From Alphaproteobacteria bacterium (lineage in GTDB: Bacteria > Pseudomonadota > Alphaproteobacteria > UBA9219 > RFNS01), in NCBI GenBank assembly GCA_037200005.1, contig JBBCGY010000001.1, positions 1,755,103 through 1,819,102 on the forward strand: a stretch of 64,000 bases of DNA, written 5' to 3'. Under the pieces are notes generated by a model. That model worked only from the letters and a program-made list of their open reading frames with translations. It ran no database searches and was not told the DNA's origin. The stretch's first letter is position 1; every line of letters begins with the position of its first letter. Shown here piece after piece: positions 47,393 through 57,356 of this stretch. The translations under genes were made by a program, and so were the position numbers.

Positions 47393-48997
47393 ATGAGTTT
47401 GGATTTCTTTTTCGATTCTCTCGACCGCGCGGCAAATGGCTTCGCTCGGCTTCGGGGCTGGCGGCGGGCCGGCGCTGCTTTCGCGGCGGGGTCGTTGTGC
47501 TGTCTCGGGCTTGCGCCCATCGGATTCTTCCCCGCTCTGTGGGTTGGATTTCCGGCCCTGGTCTGGCTGCTCGGGGGAACGCAAAAGAAGCGCCAGGCCT
47601 TCGCGGCGGGATGGTGCTTCGCGTTCGGCTATTTTCTTTTCGGTCTGTACTGGATCGCGGCGGCGATGTTCGTCGATCTCGCGCGCTTCGGCTGGATGGT
47701 GCCTTTCACGGTCGCGGGCTTGCCTGCCGTGCTGGCCTGTTATTACGGGCTGGCGGCGGCGGCGTGGCAATGGCTGCGCCATCGTTTCGCGCGCGAGGAG
47801 AACCGGCTGTGGGACGCCGTTCTGCTCGCATGGCTGTTCGCGCTTACCGAATATGTCCGGGGATTTCTGTTCACCGGCTTTCCGTGGAATCTGTTCGGTT
47901 CCGTCTGGATGGGATTTTTGCCGGTGGCGCAGGCCGCGAGCCTGCTGGGCCTTTACGGATTGACTTTCCTGACGCTGGTCGCGGCATGCCTGCCCGCCGC
48001 GCTGGCGGCGGCAGGCAGGCGGCGTTTCGCGCTCGCGGCCAATCTGGCGGCGCTGGGCGTTTTCGCCGCGCTCGGCCTGTGGGGAGGCGCAAGAATGCAA
48101 GCGCCGCCCGCTTTTCTCGCGGAACCTTATGTCCGTCTGGTGCAGCCGAACATTGCCCAAAATATGAAATGGGATTCCGCAAACCGCGCGCGGAATTTCG
48201 ACATGCTGCTGGAACTTTCCGCCGAGCCCGCGGCTCGGCCCGTCACCCATGTGATATGGCCGGAGACCGCCGCCGCTTATTTTCTCGAGGACGATCTGCC
48301 GCATCGCTTGCAGATCGCGGCCGCGCTGCCGGAACATGCCATCCTGCTGACCGGAGCGCCGCGCCAGGCTATCGCCGCCAACGGCGAGCGCCGCTTTTTC
48401 AATTCCCTGCTCGCGATCGATAAAAGCGCGGCGGTCATCGCGGCTTACGATAAATTTCATCTCGTGCCGTTCGGCGAATATGTGCCGTTCCGGCAGTTCG
48501 GCCCGATTGCGGCGGCGGCGGCGGGGCTTGGCGAATTCTTCGCCGGAACGGGGCCGCGCAGCCTGCGGGTACCGGGCTTGCCGGTTTCCAGTCCGCTCAT
48601 CTGTTACGAGATCATCTTCCCTCATGAAGTTTCCGATCATGACGACCGGCCGCAGTTGCTTATCAATGTCACCAACGATGCCTGGTATGGCCGGACTTCC
48701 GGCCCCTATCAGCATCTTGATGCGGCGCGTATGCGAGCTATCGAAGAAGGCACGCCCATTTTACGCGCGGCCAATACTGGTATCTCCGCGGTAATCGATC
48801 CTTACGGACGCGTTATCCAGCAATTGGCGCTTGAAGAAAAAGGAAGAATAGATACGCAGTTGCCCTTGGCGTTGGAGAAGGCAACCCCATATAGTCACTA
48901 TGGGAACCTTATCCTGATCGTTTTATGGCTAGTAACCGGAGTCGGCATATGTCTGTCGCCGTTCAAGAACCGGCAAGGCCGCGTTCCGAAATCTTAG
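47393..48997 (+). CDS. lnt: Apolipoprotein N-acyltransferase
   Basis: 534 residues. Several N-terminal membrane spans are followed by a nitrilase-type domain with the catalytic triad Glu (VIWPETAAAY), Lys (AYDKFHLVPFGEYVPF) and Cys (PLICYEIIFP). It adds the third acyl chain to lipoproteins in the inner membrane. AAGGAT precedes the ATG. It lies in the ybeY-corC-lnt cluster, split from corC by an unknown convergent gene. Confidence 0.96.
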   Translation: MSLDFFFDSLDRAANGFARLRGWRRAGAAFAAGSLCCLGLAPIGFFPALWVGFPALVWLLGGTQKKRQAFAAGWCFAFGYFLFGLYWIAAAMFVDLARFGWMVPFTVAGLPAVLACYYGLAAAAWQWLRHRFAREENRLWDAVLLAWLFALTEYVRGFLFTGFPWNLFGSVWMGFLPVAQAASLLGLYGLTFLTLVAACLPAALAAAGRRRFALAANLAALGVFAALGLWGGARMQAPPAFLAEPYVRLVQPNIAQNMKWDSANRARNFDMLLELSAEPAARPVTHVIWPETAAAYFLEDDLPHRLQIAAALPEHAILLTGAPRQAIAANGERRFFNSLLAIDKSAAVIAAYDKFHLVPFGEYVPFRQFGPIAAAAAGLGEFFAGTGPRSLRVPGLPVSSPLICYEIIFPHEVSDHDDRPQLLINVTNDAWYGRTSGPYQHLDAARMRAIEEGTPILRAANTGISAVIDPYGRVIQQLALEEKGRIDTQLPLALEKATPYSHYGNLILIVLWLVTGVGICLSPFKNRQGRVPKS

Positions 48998-49207
48998 CTG
49001 GGCTGGCACGCGCCTCCGCAGCTTATCAGCTCTTGAGTTGCAACAATATATATTAGAACGCGAGGCTAAAACTCATGAACAAATGTAAATTGCATTTCAG
49101 CCTGCAATACAAAAAAGTGGATTCATATTGATTTTTGCATAAAATGGTATGCCGCAGCGATCCTTGAGTCTATATTGATTGAATAATCAGAAAGGTTTAC
49201 GGCAGCA

Positions 49208-49702
49208 ATGGCTAAAATAGTAGTGCAACACAAAGAAGCGACATTCGATCCCGTCGAAAGCAAGCCGGACCCGATCGATATTCATGTGGGTCAACGTCTT
49301 CGGCAAAGACGGATGCTGCTCGGCATGAGTCAGGAAAAACTGGGCGATGCGGTAAGGCTGACCTTCCAGCAAATCCAGAAATATGAGCGCGGCGCCAACC
49401 GGATGGGAGCCAGCCGGCTTTTCCGTATCGCGCAAATTCTCTCTGTGCCGGTTTCCTATTTTTATGGCGACATGCCCGCGCATATCGCGGCGGACACGAA
49501 TGCCCAGGCGCAGACCGGTTTTGCCGAAGGCACAGGGCAGAGCGCGCTGCTGGACGAAGCGGCGACGCCGAACGATCTGCTGCAAAAACGGGAAACGCTG
49601 GACCTGGTTCGGGCCTTTTATAAAATCACCGATCCGAAGCAGCGGCGTAAAATGCTCGAACTCATCAAGGCTATTGCCGGAGGCGAGTCGGAGGGGGCGT
49701 AG
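49208..49702 (+). CDS. XRE-family helix-turn-helix regulator
   Basis: 164 residues. The HTH (about 28-82) contains LRQRRMLLGMSQEKLGDAVR, LTFQQIQKYERGANRMGAS and LFRIAQILSVPVSYFYG, the signature of a widely conserved alphaproteobacterial XRE group often found near lnt and metK. The C-terminal part (LVRAFYKITDPKQRRKMLEL) is probably for dimerisation. It is preceded by a 210-bp AT-rich gap with no gene. Targets unknown. Confidence 0.9.
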   Translation: MAKIVVQHKEATFDPVESKPDPIDIHVGQRLRQRRMLLGMSQEKLGDAVRLTFQQIQKYERGANRMGASRLFRIAQILSVPVSYFYGDMPAHIAADTNAQAQTGFAEGTGQSALLDEAATPNDLLQKRETLDLVRAFYKITDPKQRRKMLELIKAIAGGESEGA

Positions 49703-49718
49703 AGGGGGCTGCTCCGCT

Positions 49719-50420
49719 TTACTGAGCGGTCGTCCAGGATTCGCTTCTATCCTTCTTGTTTTGCGCGGCAGTATTGTCCAGCCGCTCATGCATCAATTTC
49801 AGCAATTCGTCGATTTTGCCGTCGTTGCGCTGAACGATGGCGCTGTATTCCTGGCGCTGCGTAACGCTCATGCTGATACCTTCGACGATCACGTCGATAA
49901 TTCCCATATGCCCTTCGGTACTGCGGACGCGCCAATCGACGACGATGGGCTGCGTGCTGGCCGGGCGCACCACATGACTCGTGACGATAAAATCGCGATC
50001 GCCCTCGGGGCGGCTCGATATGACCTTGAAGATTTCGCCTGAATAGAACGCGAAACGGTCGGTGTATATCTGGATCACCAGTTTCTCGAACAGGGAGCTA
50101 TATTCCTCCTGCTGCGGGATCGTCGCGCCCATCCACGCGTTCCGGCCGAGAACGAAGCGGCCGATGGTCTTGAGATCGAACGTCTCATGCATCATGTCCC
50201 GGAACAGAGCTTCCTTGGTCGTCTGATCGGTAGCTTTGTCGGCGAGAATCGATACGGCGCGGTCGCCGAGTTTCTGGATAAATTGATCCGCGCTGGTTTG
50301 CGCGTTTTCCGCCGGCTTGTCGGCCGCTTTCGCCGCCTTGGGCGCGGCGCAGGCCGGAAGCGGCGTCAAAGCCAGACATGCCGCGAGCGCGAAGAAGGTA
50401 AAAGATTTTTTGTCTAACAT
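49719..50420 (-). CDS. mlaC: MlaC/Ttg2D-type periplasmic phospholipid-binding protein
   Basis: 233 residues from the ATG at 50420. Signal peptide (LAACLALTPLPACA), then the MlaC domain: DQFIQKLGDRAVSIL, FDLKTIGRFVLGRNAW, FEKLVIQIYTDRF, IVVDWRVRSTEGHMGIIDVIV. In the Mla pathway MlaC carries phospholipids between outer and inner membranes. No mlaEFDB is adjacent, as is common for stand-alone mlaC in this class. Confidence 0.9.
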   Translation of the reverse strand: MLDKKSFTFFALAACLALTPLPACAAPKAAKAADKPAENAQTSADQFIQKLGDRAVSILADKATDQTTKEALFRDMMHETFDLKTIGRFVLGRNAWMGATIPQQEEYSSLFEKLVIQIYTDRFAFYSGEIFKVISSRPEGDRDFIVTSHVVRPASTQPIVVDWRVRSTEGHMGIIDVIVEGISMSVTQRQEYSAIVQRNDGKIDELLKLMHERLDNTAAQNKKDRSESWTTAQ

Positions 50421-50691
50421 CCCTTGACCCCTGGATGATTCTGCAACATGAGCGGACGTCCTATTCCTGTATAGCGCGATCGTTGGCGTTGGCAAGACCA
50501 GAATATGCCCGACGCACCCCTAACGACGGCAGAGGATTCGACAATATTCTGCCACGGCATTCGTAAAGAAGTCTCAATCAATAAGGCGAAAATGCCATGA
50601 GCGCGCCCCGAGAGGGCCATGCCGGCATCGTTTCATGGAGTTTCTAAGGCGCAGATGTTGCAGCCCACAACCAGCAAGAAAGGACGAACCA

Positions 50692-50958
50692 ATGAACCGC
50701 ATGATGAAAACGACCATAATGACCGCCCTTATGGCCGCCCTTGCCGCCCCCGCCATGGCAAGCGACACCGTGCCGCCGGTCGCGCCGGTTACGCCGAGCA
50801 CGACGCCGGTCGCGGCGGTCGAGACGGCGGCGCCTGCCCTGCCCGTGACCGCCTCCGCGCCCGCCAGCGGGGTAACTCAGGACAAGACGATCCATCTCGA
50901 AGGCAAGAAAGAAGACATCAAGCCCACCGAGATCAAGAAAGAAGAGATCAAGAAGTAA
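50692..50958 (+). CDS. Small secreted Ala/Pro/Val-rich protein
   Basis: 88 residues with AAGGA before the ATG. Signal peptide (TIMTALMAALAAPAMA), then a low-complexity P/V/A/T segment and a highly charged lysine/glutamate tail (EGKKEDIKPTEIKKEEIKK). No family recognised. It is flanked by a strong terminator. Confidence 0.65.
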   Translation: MNRMMKTTIMTALMAALAAPAMASDTVPPVAPVTPSTTPVAAVETAAPALPVTASAPASGVTQDKTIHLEGKKEDIKPTEIKKEEIKK

Positions 50959-50968
50959 AAGAAACTGC

Positions 50969-51004
50969 TCCGCCGCAGATCTCAAAGCTGCGGCGGATTT
51001 TTTT
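50969..51004 (+). terminator. Intrinsic terminator shared by convergent genes
   Basis: TCCGCCGCAG / CTGCGGCGGA, a 10-bp GC-rich stem with a 9-base loop, followed by seven T on the plus strand. It lies 11 bases after the small secreted gene and overlaps the folC stop on the other strand. The run of A to its left would also serve in part for the minus strand. Confidence 0.9.
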
Positions 51005-52328
51005 ACTTATGGTGCCGCAGCACTTCGCCCGCAAGATGGAGCGAGCCGCAAATCAGGAGCCGGGCGGCGGCGGCGCTTTGGCGGGATAAATCCTGCACCG
51101 CCTGACGCATGTCGAGCGCCGGGGCTGGATCGTGAATTCCGGCGGCGGCGGCGGCGGCGACGGCATCCCGAAGCGTCAGGCTGTTGGGTTCGCCCGGAAT
51201 CGTCACCGCCCGCAGCGCCGCCGCATGAGACGCGAGCGGCGCGAGAAATTCCTGCGGATTTTTGCTGTTCAGCATGCCGTAGACGATAAAAAGCGGCTTG
51301 GGCCGCGCGCCGTCCCGGTGCTTCCAGTCTTCAGCCTGAATCGCCAGCACCTCGCCCGCCGAATCATTATGCCCGCCATCGAGCCATAATTCCCAGTTTT
51401 TGGGGATGAGGTCGATAAGAGGCCCGCTTTTGAGTCGCTGGAGCCGCGCCGGCCATTCGACCTTCTGCAAGCCGTCGGCAATGGCGTGGTCGCTGATTTT
51501 CTCGCCCGCGCCGAGCCGCAGGATAGCCAGCGCCAGCGAGGCATTAGCAATCTGGTGCGCGCCCAGCAAGCCGGGCAGCGGCAGTTCCAGCGTTCCCAGG
51601 CGGTCGGCATAACGGAAAGCCTTGCTGCCCGACGGATCGACGCGCCATTCGCGCCCGAAGCGCAGCAGCGGAGCGCGGATTTTTTGGGCCTCCGCGGCGA
51701 AGACCGGCTCGATGTCCGCCGTCTGATGCCCGATCAGGCAGGGAACGCCCTCTTTCATGATTCCGGCTTTTTCCATGGCGATGTCGGCGAGCGTCTTGCC
51801 GAGATAATCGCGGTGATCGAAGGAAATGCGCGTGATCGCGGTCGCGATAGGCTTCGCCACGACATTGGTCGAATCGCGACGCCCGCCGAGGCCGGTTTCC
51901 ATGACCAGGAAATCGGCAGGCGTCCGCGCGAAAGCGGCAAGAGCCGCCGCCGTGATCAGCTCGAAAAAGCTGACCGCGCCGGACGCCGCTTTCGCTTTGG
52001 CTTCAGCCTCGGCGAGAATGGCGACAAGCTCATTTTCGCCGATCAGTTTTCCGGCCAAGCGGATGCGTTCGTTGAAATCGACGAGATGCGGCGAGGTATA
52101 GACATGCACCCGCTTGCCCGCCGCTTCCAGCATGGCGCGCAGAAAGGCGCAGGTGCTGCCCTTGCCGTTCGTGCCCGCGACATGGATCACCGGCGGCAGA
52201 TGTTCCTGCGGGCTGCCGAGCGCGTTGAGCAGATCGTAATAGGCGGGACGCAGGCTTATATCGAGTTTTGGGAATTCGGCTTCCAGCCGCGCCAGCATCG
52301 CTACGGAATTTTCCCGCGCTTCGGTCAT
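51003..52328 (-). CDS. folC: Folylpolyglutamate/dihydrofolate synthase
   Basis: 441 residues. The P-loop HVAGTNGKGST, TSPHLVDFNERI, METGLGGRRDSTN and GLLGAHQIANA blocks are typical. It adds glutamate to folates and makes dihydrofolate. It overlaps the accD stop by ATGA as the last gene of the trp-acc-fol unit. Confidence 0.95.
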   Translation of the reverse strand: MTEARENSVAMLARLEAEFPKLDISLRPAYYDLLNALGSPQEHLPPVIHVAGTNGKGSTCAFLRAMLEAAGKRVHVYTSPHLVDFNERIRLAGKLIGENELVAILAEAEAKAKAASGAVSFFELITAAALAAFARTPADFLVMETGLGGRRDSTNVVAKPIATAITRISFDHRDYLGKTLADIAMEKAGIMKEGVPCLIGHQTADIEPVFAAEAQKIRAPLLRFGREWRVDPSGSKAFRYADRLGTLELPLPGLLGAHQIANASLALAILRLGAGEKISDHAIADGLQKVEWPARLQRLKSGPLIDLIPKNWELWLDGGHNDSAGEVLAIQAEDWKHRDGARPKPLFIVYGMLNSKNPQEFLAPLASHAAALRAVTIPGEPNSLTLRDAVAAAAAAGIHDPAPALDMRQAVQDLSRQSAAAARLLICGSLHLAGEVLRHHK

Positions 52329-53212
52329 GCGCGCGCGCCGACGAGGCGGGGCAGCATCGCCGTTCCCGGCATCAGCAGGCCGAGAATGCGCGCGAGCGTC
52401 GCGTGCAGCTCCTTGCGCGTCACCACGATATCGACCATGCCGTGATCGAGCAGATATTCGGAACGCTGAAATCCCGGCGGCAGCGTTTCGCGGATCGTGC
52501 TTTCGATCACCCGCGCGCCCGCGAAGCCTATCGTCGCGCCGCGCTCGGCGATGTGAATGTCGCCGACCATGGCGAAAGACGCCGTCACGCCGCCGGTGGT
52601 CGGATCGGTAAGAACCACGATATAGGGAAGTCCGGCGCGCCGGACTTCCTCCACCGCGATGATCGTGCGCGGCATCTGCATCAAGGATAGCGCGCCTTCC
52701 TGCATCCGCGCGCCGCCCGAAGCCGGAATCGCGATGAAGGCCGAACGGGTTTCGATCGCGCGGCGCGCGGCGACGACGAAGCCCTCGCCGACGCCGGTTC
52801 CCATCGATCCGCCCATGAAGGCGAAGTCGAAGACGGCGGCGACGGCGCTCTGGCCGCCGATTTTGCCTTCGGCGGCGATCAGCGCGTCATTCCGCCCGGT
52901 CTTGCTTTGCGCGTCCTTGAGCCGCTCGGCATAGCGTTTCTGGTCGCGGAATTTGAGCGGATCGGGACGCACTTTCGGCATTTCGATGAATTTATACTGG
53001 GCGCCATCGAACAGGATGTCGCAGCGCTTCACGGCGCTGAGCTTGAGGTGATGGCCGCAGTGGCGGCAGACATCCAGATTTTCCTCGAGTTCGCGCTTGA
53101 ACAGCATCGCGCCGCAACCCGGGCATTTGTCCCACAGATTGTCGGGCACGTCCTTCGAGGGCGCGACAAGGCCCCGGATTTTAGGGCGGACGAAATTTTG
53201 CAGCCAGTTCAT
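52325..53212 (-). CDS. accD: Acetyl-CoA carboxylase carboxyltransferase subunit beta
   Basis: 295 residues. The N-terminal zinc ribbon CPGCGAML..VCRHCGHH is followed by the carboxyltransferase domain (GGSMGTGVGE, ASGGARMQEGALSLMQM, GGVTASFAM). It makes malonyl-CoA with AccA for fatty acid synthesis. It starts 3 bases after trpA, an arrangement common in Alphaproteobacteria. Confidence 0.96.
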   Translation of the reverse strand: MNWLQNFVRPKIRGLVAPSKDVPDNLWDKCPGCGAMLFKRELEENLDVCRHCGHHLKLSAVKRCDILFDGAQYKFIEMPKVRPDPLKFRDQKRYAERLKDAQSKTGRNDALIAAEGKIGGQSAVAAVFDFAFMGGSMGTGVGEGFVVAARRAIETRSAFIAIPASGGARMQEGALSLMQMPRTIIAVEEVRRAGLPYIVVLTDPTTGGVTASFAMVGDIHIAERGATIGFAGARVIESTIRETLPPGFQRSEYLLDHGMVDIVVTRKELHATLARILGLLMPGTAMLPRLVGARA

Positions 53213-53215
53213 GAA

Positions 53216-54037
53216 TCAGTTCCTATGCGCGGCATCGGCCAGTTGCCGGACGAGGCCAAGCAGGTTGGGCATCATTTGTGCCCCGGCTTGGCCTGTGCCG
53301 TCAAGGTTGGCGGCAATGCAACCGGCGAGCGCGCTGCCGACCACCACGCCGTCGACATCCCCGGCGATGGCCTTGATCTGTTCCGGCGCGCGCAGCCCGA
53401 AACCGGCCGCGATGGGCAGTTTCGTGTGGCGGCGGAACTCGGCGATGGCTTCGGCGACGTCTTTCCCGGCGGCGCTCTTGGTGCCGGTGATGCCGGTGAT
53501 GGAGACATAATAAAGAAATCCGCTCGCGCCGTTCAGCACCTTGGGCAGCCGCGCGGCATCGGTGGTCGGCGTCGCGAGATGAATGACGTCCAATCCGGCG
53601 GCCTGCGCGCCGCTGCGGAATTCTTCATCTTCCTCGGGCGGCAGATCGACGATGATAAAACCGTCGATGCCGGCCTGCGCCGCGTCCTCGATAAATTTTT
53701 CCGGCCCATAGGCGAGGATCGGATTGAAATATCCCATCAGAATCAGCGGCGTTTTTTGGTTCTCGCGGCGGAAGCCGCGCGCCAGATCGAGCGTGCGATG
53801 CATCGTCGCGCCATTGTTCAGCGCGCGCAGACCGGCGGCCTGGATCGCGGGTCCGTCCGCCATCGGATCGCTGAACGGCATCCCGAGCTCGATGATATCC
53901 GCGCCCGCGCCCGGCAGCTCGCGCAGAATCTTCGCCGCCGTCTCATGGTCGGGATCGCCCGCCATGACGAAGGCGATCAAGGCGGCGCGGTTCGCCGCCT
54001 TGGTCTTGGCGAAAGCGGCGGCGATGCGGCCGGTCAT
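53216..54037 (-). CDS. trpA: Tryptophan synthase alpha chain
   Basis: 273 residues. Catalytic Glu in [16 protein letters not shown] and Asp in [10 protein letters not shown], with the phosphate loop in [10 protein letters not shown]. It splits indole-3-glycerol phosphate into indole and glyceraldehyde-3-phosphate. The start overlaps the trpB stop by ATGA. Confidence 0.96.
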   Translation of the reverse strand: MTGRIAAAFAKTKAANRAALIAFVMAGDPDHETAAKILRELPGAGADIIELGMPFSDPMADGPAIQAAGLRALNNGATMHRTLDLARGFRRENQKTPLILMGYFNPILAYGPEKFIEDAAQAGIDGFIIVDLPPEEDEEFRSGAQAAGLDVIHLATPTTDAARLPKVLNGASGFLYYVSITGITGTKSAAGKDVAEAIAEFRRHTKLPIAAGFGLRAPEQIKAIAGDVDGVVVGSALAGCIAANLDGTGQAGAQMMPNLLGLVRQLADAAHRN

Positions 54038-55245
54038 ATCGCCACTCCCAGCATCTTCGCCACGGTGAAAATATCCTTGTCGCCGCGCCCGCTGAGATTG
54101 ACGACGAGCAGATGATCCTTGGGCAATCCCGGCGCGATCTTCATCACCTGCGCCAACGCATGCGAAGGCTCAAGCGCCGGAATGATCCCTTCCATCTTCG
54201 CGCAGAACTGAAAAGCGTCCAGCGCCTCATTGTCGGTGATGGAAACGTAATCGACGCGCTTGTTGTCGAACAGCCAGGCATGCTCCGGCCCGATGCCGGG
54301 ATAATCGAGACCGGCGGAAATCGAATGCGCCTCGGTGATCTGCCCGTCCGGCGTCTGCAGGTAATAGCTCTTCATGCCGTGCATCACGGCGGGCGAGCCT
54401 CCGGCCAGGCTGGCGGCATGCTTGTCGGTATCGACCCCGTGTCCCGCCGCCTCCACCGCGATCATCTTCACCTCGGACTCATCGAGAAAATCGTGAAACA
54501 GGCCGAGCGCGTTCGATCCGCCGCCGACGCAGGCGACCAGCGTATCGGGCAGCCGCCCCTCGGCCTTCAGCATCTGCGCGCGCGTCTCGCGGCCGATGAT
54601 CGATTGAAAATCGCGCACCATCATCGGATAGGGATGCGGCCCCGCGACCGAGCCGATGATGTAAAACGTGTCATGGACGTTGCCGACCCAGTCCCTTAAA
54701 GCCTCGTTCATCGCGTCCTTGAGCGAGCGCGAGCCGCTTTCCACCGGCACGACTTCCGCGCCGAGCAGCTTCATGCGGAACACGTTGGGCTGCTGGCGCT
54801 CGACATCGAGCGCGCCCATATAGACGGTGCAGGGCAGGTTGAACAGCGCCGCGACCGTCGCGGTCGCCACGCCATGCTGCCCCGCGCCGGTCTCGGCGAT
54901 GATGCGCGTCTTGCCCATCCGCTTGGCGAGCAAAATCTGCCCCATGCAATGATTGATCTTATGCGCGCCGGTGTGATTGAGCTCCTCGCGCTTGAAATAG
55001 ATTTTCGCGCCGCCGAGAGACTCTGTCATCCGCGCCGCGTAATAAAGCGGCGAAGGCCGCCCGACATAATGCTCGAGATAATAATCAAGCTCGGCCTGGA
55101 AAGCCGGATCATCCTTGGCCGCGATATAGGCTTCCTCGACCCTGAGGATCAGCGGCATCAGCGTTTCGGCGACATAACGCCCGCCATAAGGGCCGAAATG
55201 GCCGCGCGCGTCGGGCATTTGCTTGAAGGAATTGGCGATGGTCAT
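54034..55245 (-). CDS. trpB: Tryptophan synthase beta chain
   Basis: 403 residues from the ATG at 55245, favoured over 55257 by TGAGG six bases before. PLP-binding Lys in [10 protein letters not shown], the phosphate-binding GGGSNA, and the [13 protein letters not shown] block. It condenses indole with serine. It is separated from trpF by two PfkB kinase genes. Confidence 0.96.
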   Translation of the reverse strand: MTIANSFKQMPDARGHFGPYGGRYVAETLMPLILRVEEAYIAAKDDPAFQAELDYYLEHYVGRPSPLYYAARMTESLGGAKIYFKREELNHTGAHKINHCMGQILLAKRMGKTRIIAETGAGQHGVATATVAALFNLPCTVYMGALDVERQQPNVFRMKLLGAEVVPVESGSRSLKDAMNEALRDWVGNVHDTFYIIGSVAGPHPYPMMVRDFQSIIGRETRAQMLKAEGRLPDTLVACVGGGSNALGLFHDFLDESEVKMIAVEAAGHGVDTDKHAASLAGGSPAVMHGMKSYYLQTPDGQITEAHSISAGLDYPGIGPEHAWLFDNKRVDYVSITDNEALDAFQFCAKMEGIIPALEPSHALAQVMKIAPGLPKDHLLVVNLSGRGDKDIFTVAKMLGVAI

Positions 55246-55295
55246 GCCGTACCTCATAGACGGGCTTTCGGCCTTGCGTCAAATGCCTCCAGACC

Positions 55296-56222
55296 CTAGG
55301 AGCGCAATTCGGGAAACCGCTTGAGAATAGCGGCATGGGCCGGCAGGGAGGGCGCCGCGCCCTTGACTTCGACCGACATGGCCGCCGCCGCGGAGGCAAA
55401 TTCCATCGCGGCATCGAAACTGCGGTTTTCCGCCAGACCACCCGCCAGATTGCCAAGAAAGCAATCGCCTGCCGCCGTCGGGTCGACGGCCCTGCGGGCC
55501 TGCCTGGGAGGATGTTCGGCATGCTTGCCGTCCATGACGCTGATCTGGCCGCGCTTGCCCAGCGTGACGACAATTCTTTGGCCGCGATGGGTTGCGATCG
55601 AAGCCGCATGGCGGACGATCCGGCTTGCCGAGGCATTTTCCTTGATGGCGGCCTCTGCCAGCATGCCGAGTTCGGTTTCGTTGACGACCAGGATGTCGGT
55701 GGCCCGCATCAGGCCGCGCGGAATCTTGCGCGCGGGCGACGGGTTCAGAATATTGATCGTTTCATTGGCATGGCCCCGGACGAAGAGCGCCGTAACGAAG
55801 GGCAGCGGCGTCTCGAACTGGCTGACCACTATATCGTTGGGGGAAAGCGGGATTCGTTGCGCATCCTTGGGCGAAAGCTCCATATTCGCCCCGCCGGCAA
55901 CGACGATGGTGTTTTTGTCGCCCGCGACCGTGATCAGCGCCGTGCCGGTATGTTCTTTGCCGGATGTCCCGATAAGAGAAACATCGACTCCATTTTCCTT
56001 CAAATAAGCCAGCAGGCGAATGCCGGCATCGTCTTCGCCTACTTTGCCCGCAAGCATCGTGGAAGCGCCGTAGCGCGCGCTGGCAATGGCCTGATTGAGG
56101 CCCTTGCCGCCGGGAAAATACTCGAGCTTTTCGGCATGGATCGTCTCGCCGGGCAGCGGCAAGCGTCTCGCATAGGCGACGACGTCCATATTGATGCTGC
56201 CGGCGATGACGACCTTGGGCAT
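55296..56222 (-). CDS. PfkB-family carbohydrate kinase (ribokinase-like)
   Basis: 308 residues. The N-terminal GSINMDVVAYARRLPLPGET, GGKGLNQAIASARYG and the catalytic DPTAAGDCFLGN (Asp base in AAGD) are typical of ribokinase. VTLGKRGQ is the ATP-site strand. It follows its paralogue by 2 bases and lies 50 bases upstream of trpB. The substrate could be ribose or a nucleoside-type sugar. Confidence 0.88.
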   Translation of the reverse strand: MPKVVIAGSINMDVVAYARRLPLPGETIHAEKLEYFPGGKGLNQAIASARYGASTMLAGKVGEDDAGIRLLAYLKENGVDVSLIGTSGKEHTGTALITVAGDKNTIVVAGGANMELSPKDAQRIPLSPNDIVVSQFETPLPFVTALFVRGHANETINILNPSPARKIPRGLMRATDILVVNETELGMLAEAAIKENASASRIVRHAASIATHRGQRIVVTLGKRGQISVMDGKHAEHPPRQARRAVDPTAAGDCFLGNLAGGLAENRSFDAAMEFASAAAAMSVEVKGAAPSLPAHAAILKRFPELRS

Positions 56223-56224
56223 GA

Positions 56225-57262
56225 TTAAGTCGGGGTAGAAGAATCAGGCGGATTTCCCCGCGGGATGCCCGGCACGCCGTTGGGTCTAACGGGAGGAGGC
56301 ACGGAACGCGAAGCAGGCTTCGCGGAACTGTTTAGCCTGTTCACCACCTCATTCTGCTTTGGCATGGCCGTGCCGGCGCCCTGGCCTTCCCTGGCGATGG
56401 CGCCAGCGGCGGCGGAGAAGGTGAGCGCGACCCTCATGCTCTTCTCATCGGCGATGCTGGCGGCCAGATTGCCGATCACGCAATCTTCCATGCCGGTGAC
56501 ATCCACGTTATTGGCGTCCACTTCCGACTTGAGGATCAGGCCGCGCTGGCCGGTGATGGCGATCAGGCCGTGCTCGCCGCGGATCAGGACGACATCCTGC
56601 TTTTCCGGATGGAGGAGCAGCGTTCTTGCACAGCCCGCGAGCTCGTTCGGCGTGGCCTCGGCGAGCGCGAAATCGGTTCCCTTGACTATGATCGAAAGGT
56701 TGCGCTCGTTGACGACGATGATATCCGTCAGCGCCTGGAGTTTGGTGGGCAGTTTTTTCGCCGGCGCGAAATTCAGGACGGTCTTGGCTCCCCTGGCCTT
56801 GCTCTTCTCGAAAAGAGCGATGAGAATATCGCTCGATATCTCCGTTTGGCCGACCACGACGTCGCCGGGATTGATCTGCACTTCGCGGACATCCTCCTTC
56901 GTCAGATGATCGTTCGCGGAATTGGCCGCCATCGTCACGGAATGATGGTCGCCCACGCTTTGCACGAAGGCCTTGCCGGTCGGCGCCATGGGCGTTTTGC
57001 CGACATATTTGAGGCCAACCGCCTGCTCCTTCAGATATTTCCGCAAATTCAAGGCTTCCGCGTCTTCGCCGGTCTTACCGACCAGATAAGTCGGCATGCC
57101 ATAGGCGGCGCTGGCGACGGCCTGGTTCAAGCCCTTGCCGCCGGGAAAGACCCCGTCCTTATTGGCTTTCATGATCTCGTCCGTCCAGGGCAGGCGCTGG
57201 AGATAGAAGATATGATCGTAACTGATGGCGCCGGCGATGATGACCTTGGGCTTGATCGGCAT
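56225..57262 (-). CDS. Divergent PfkB-family protein with altered catalytic loop
   Basis: 345 residues from the ATG at 57262 (AAGGGA six bases before). The GAISYDHIFYLQRLPW start and GGKGLNQAVASAAYG match PfkB kinases. The catalytic loop, however, reads DVTGMEDCVIGN where DTTGAGDxFxG is expected: the Asp is kept but the anion-hole GA/G residues are changed. A proline-rich tail (SVPPPVRPNGVPGIPRG) follows. It is a tandem paralogue of the next gene, possibly catalytically weak or regulatory. Confidence 0.85.
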   Translation of the reverse strand: MPIKPKVIIAGAISYDHIFYLQRLPWTDEIMKANKDGVFPGGKGLNQAVASAAYGMPTYLVGKTGEDAEALNLRKYLKEQAVGLKYVGKTPMAPTGKAFVQSVGDHHSVTMAANSANDHLTKEDVREVQINPGDVVVGQTEISSDILIALFEKSKARGAKTVLNFAPAKKLPTKLQALTDIIVVNERNLSIIVKGTDFALAEATPNELAGCARTLLLHPEKQDVVLIRGEHGLIAITGQRGLILKSEVDANNVDVTGMEDCVIGNLAASIADEKSMRVALTFSAAAGAIAREGQGAGTAMPKQNEVVNRLNSSAKPASRSVPPPVRPNGVPGIPRGNPPDSSTPT

Positions 57263-57356
57263 AAAGTATCCCTTCAAATCGAATATTGGCGCATGCGCCC
57301 TAGGCCGCTGTTATAGCCTTTGCGCCTACCGCACGTCAAAGCGGTTTATGCTTTCA

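Noticed and set aside
47330-48715. 461-codon minus-strand open frame opposite lnt
   Set aside because: Shadow of the third codon positions of lnt, without any recognisable domain or ribosome site.
52907-54115. 402-codon plus-strand open frame over accD, trpA and the end of trpB
   Set aside because: It spans three genuine genes on the other strand and has low-complexity composition.
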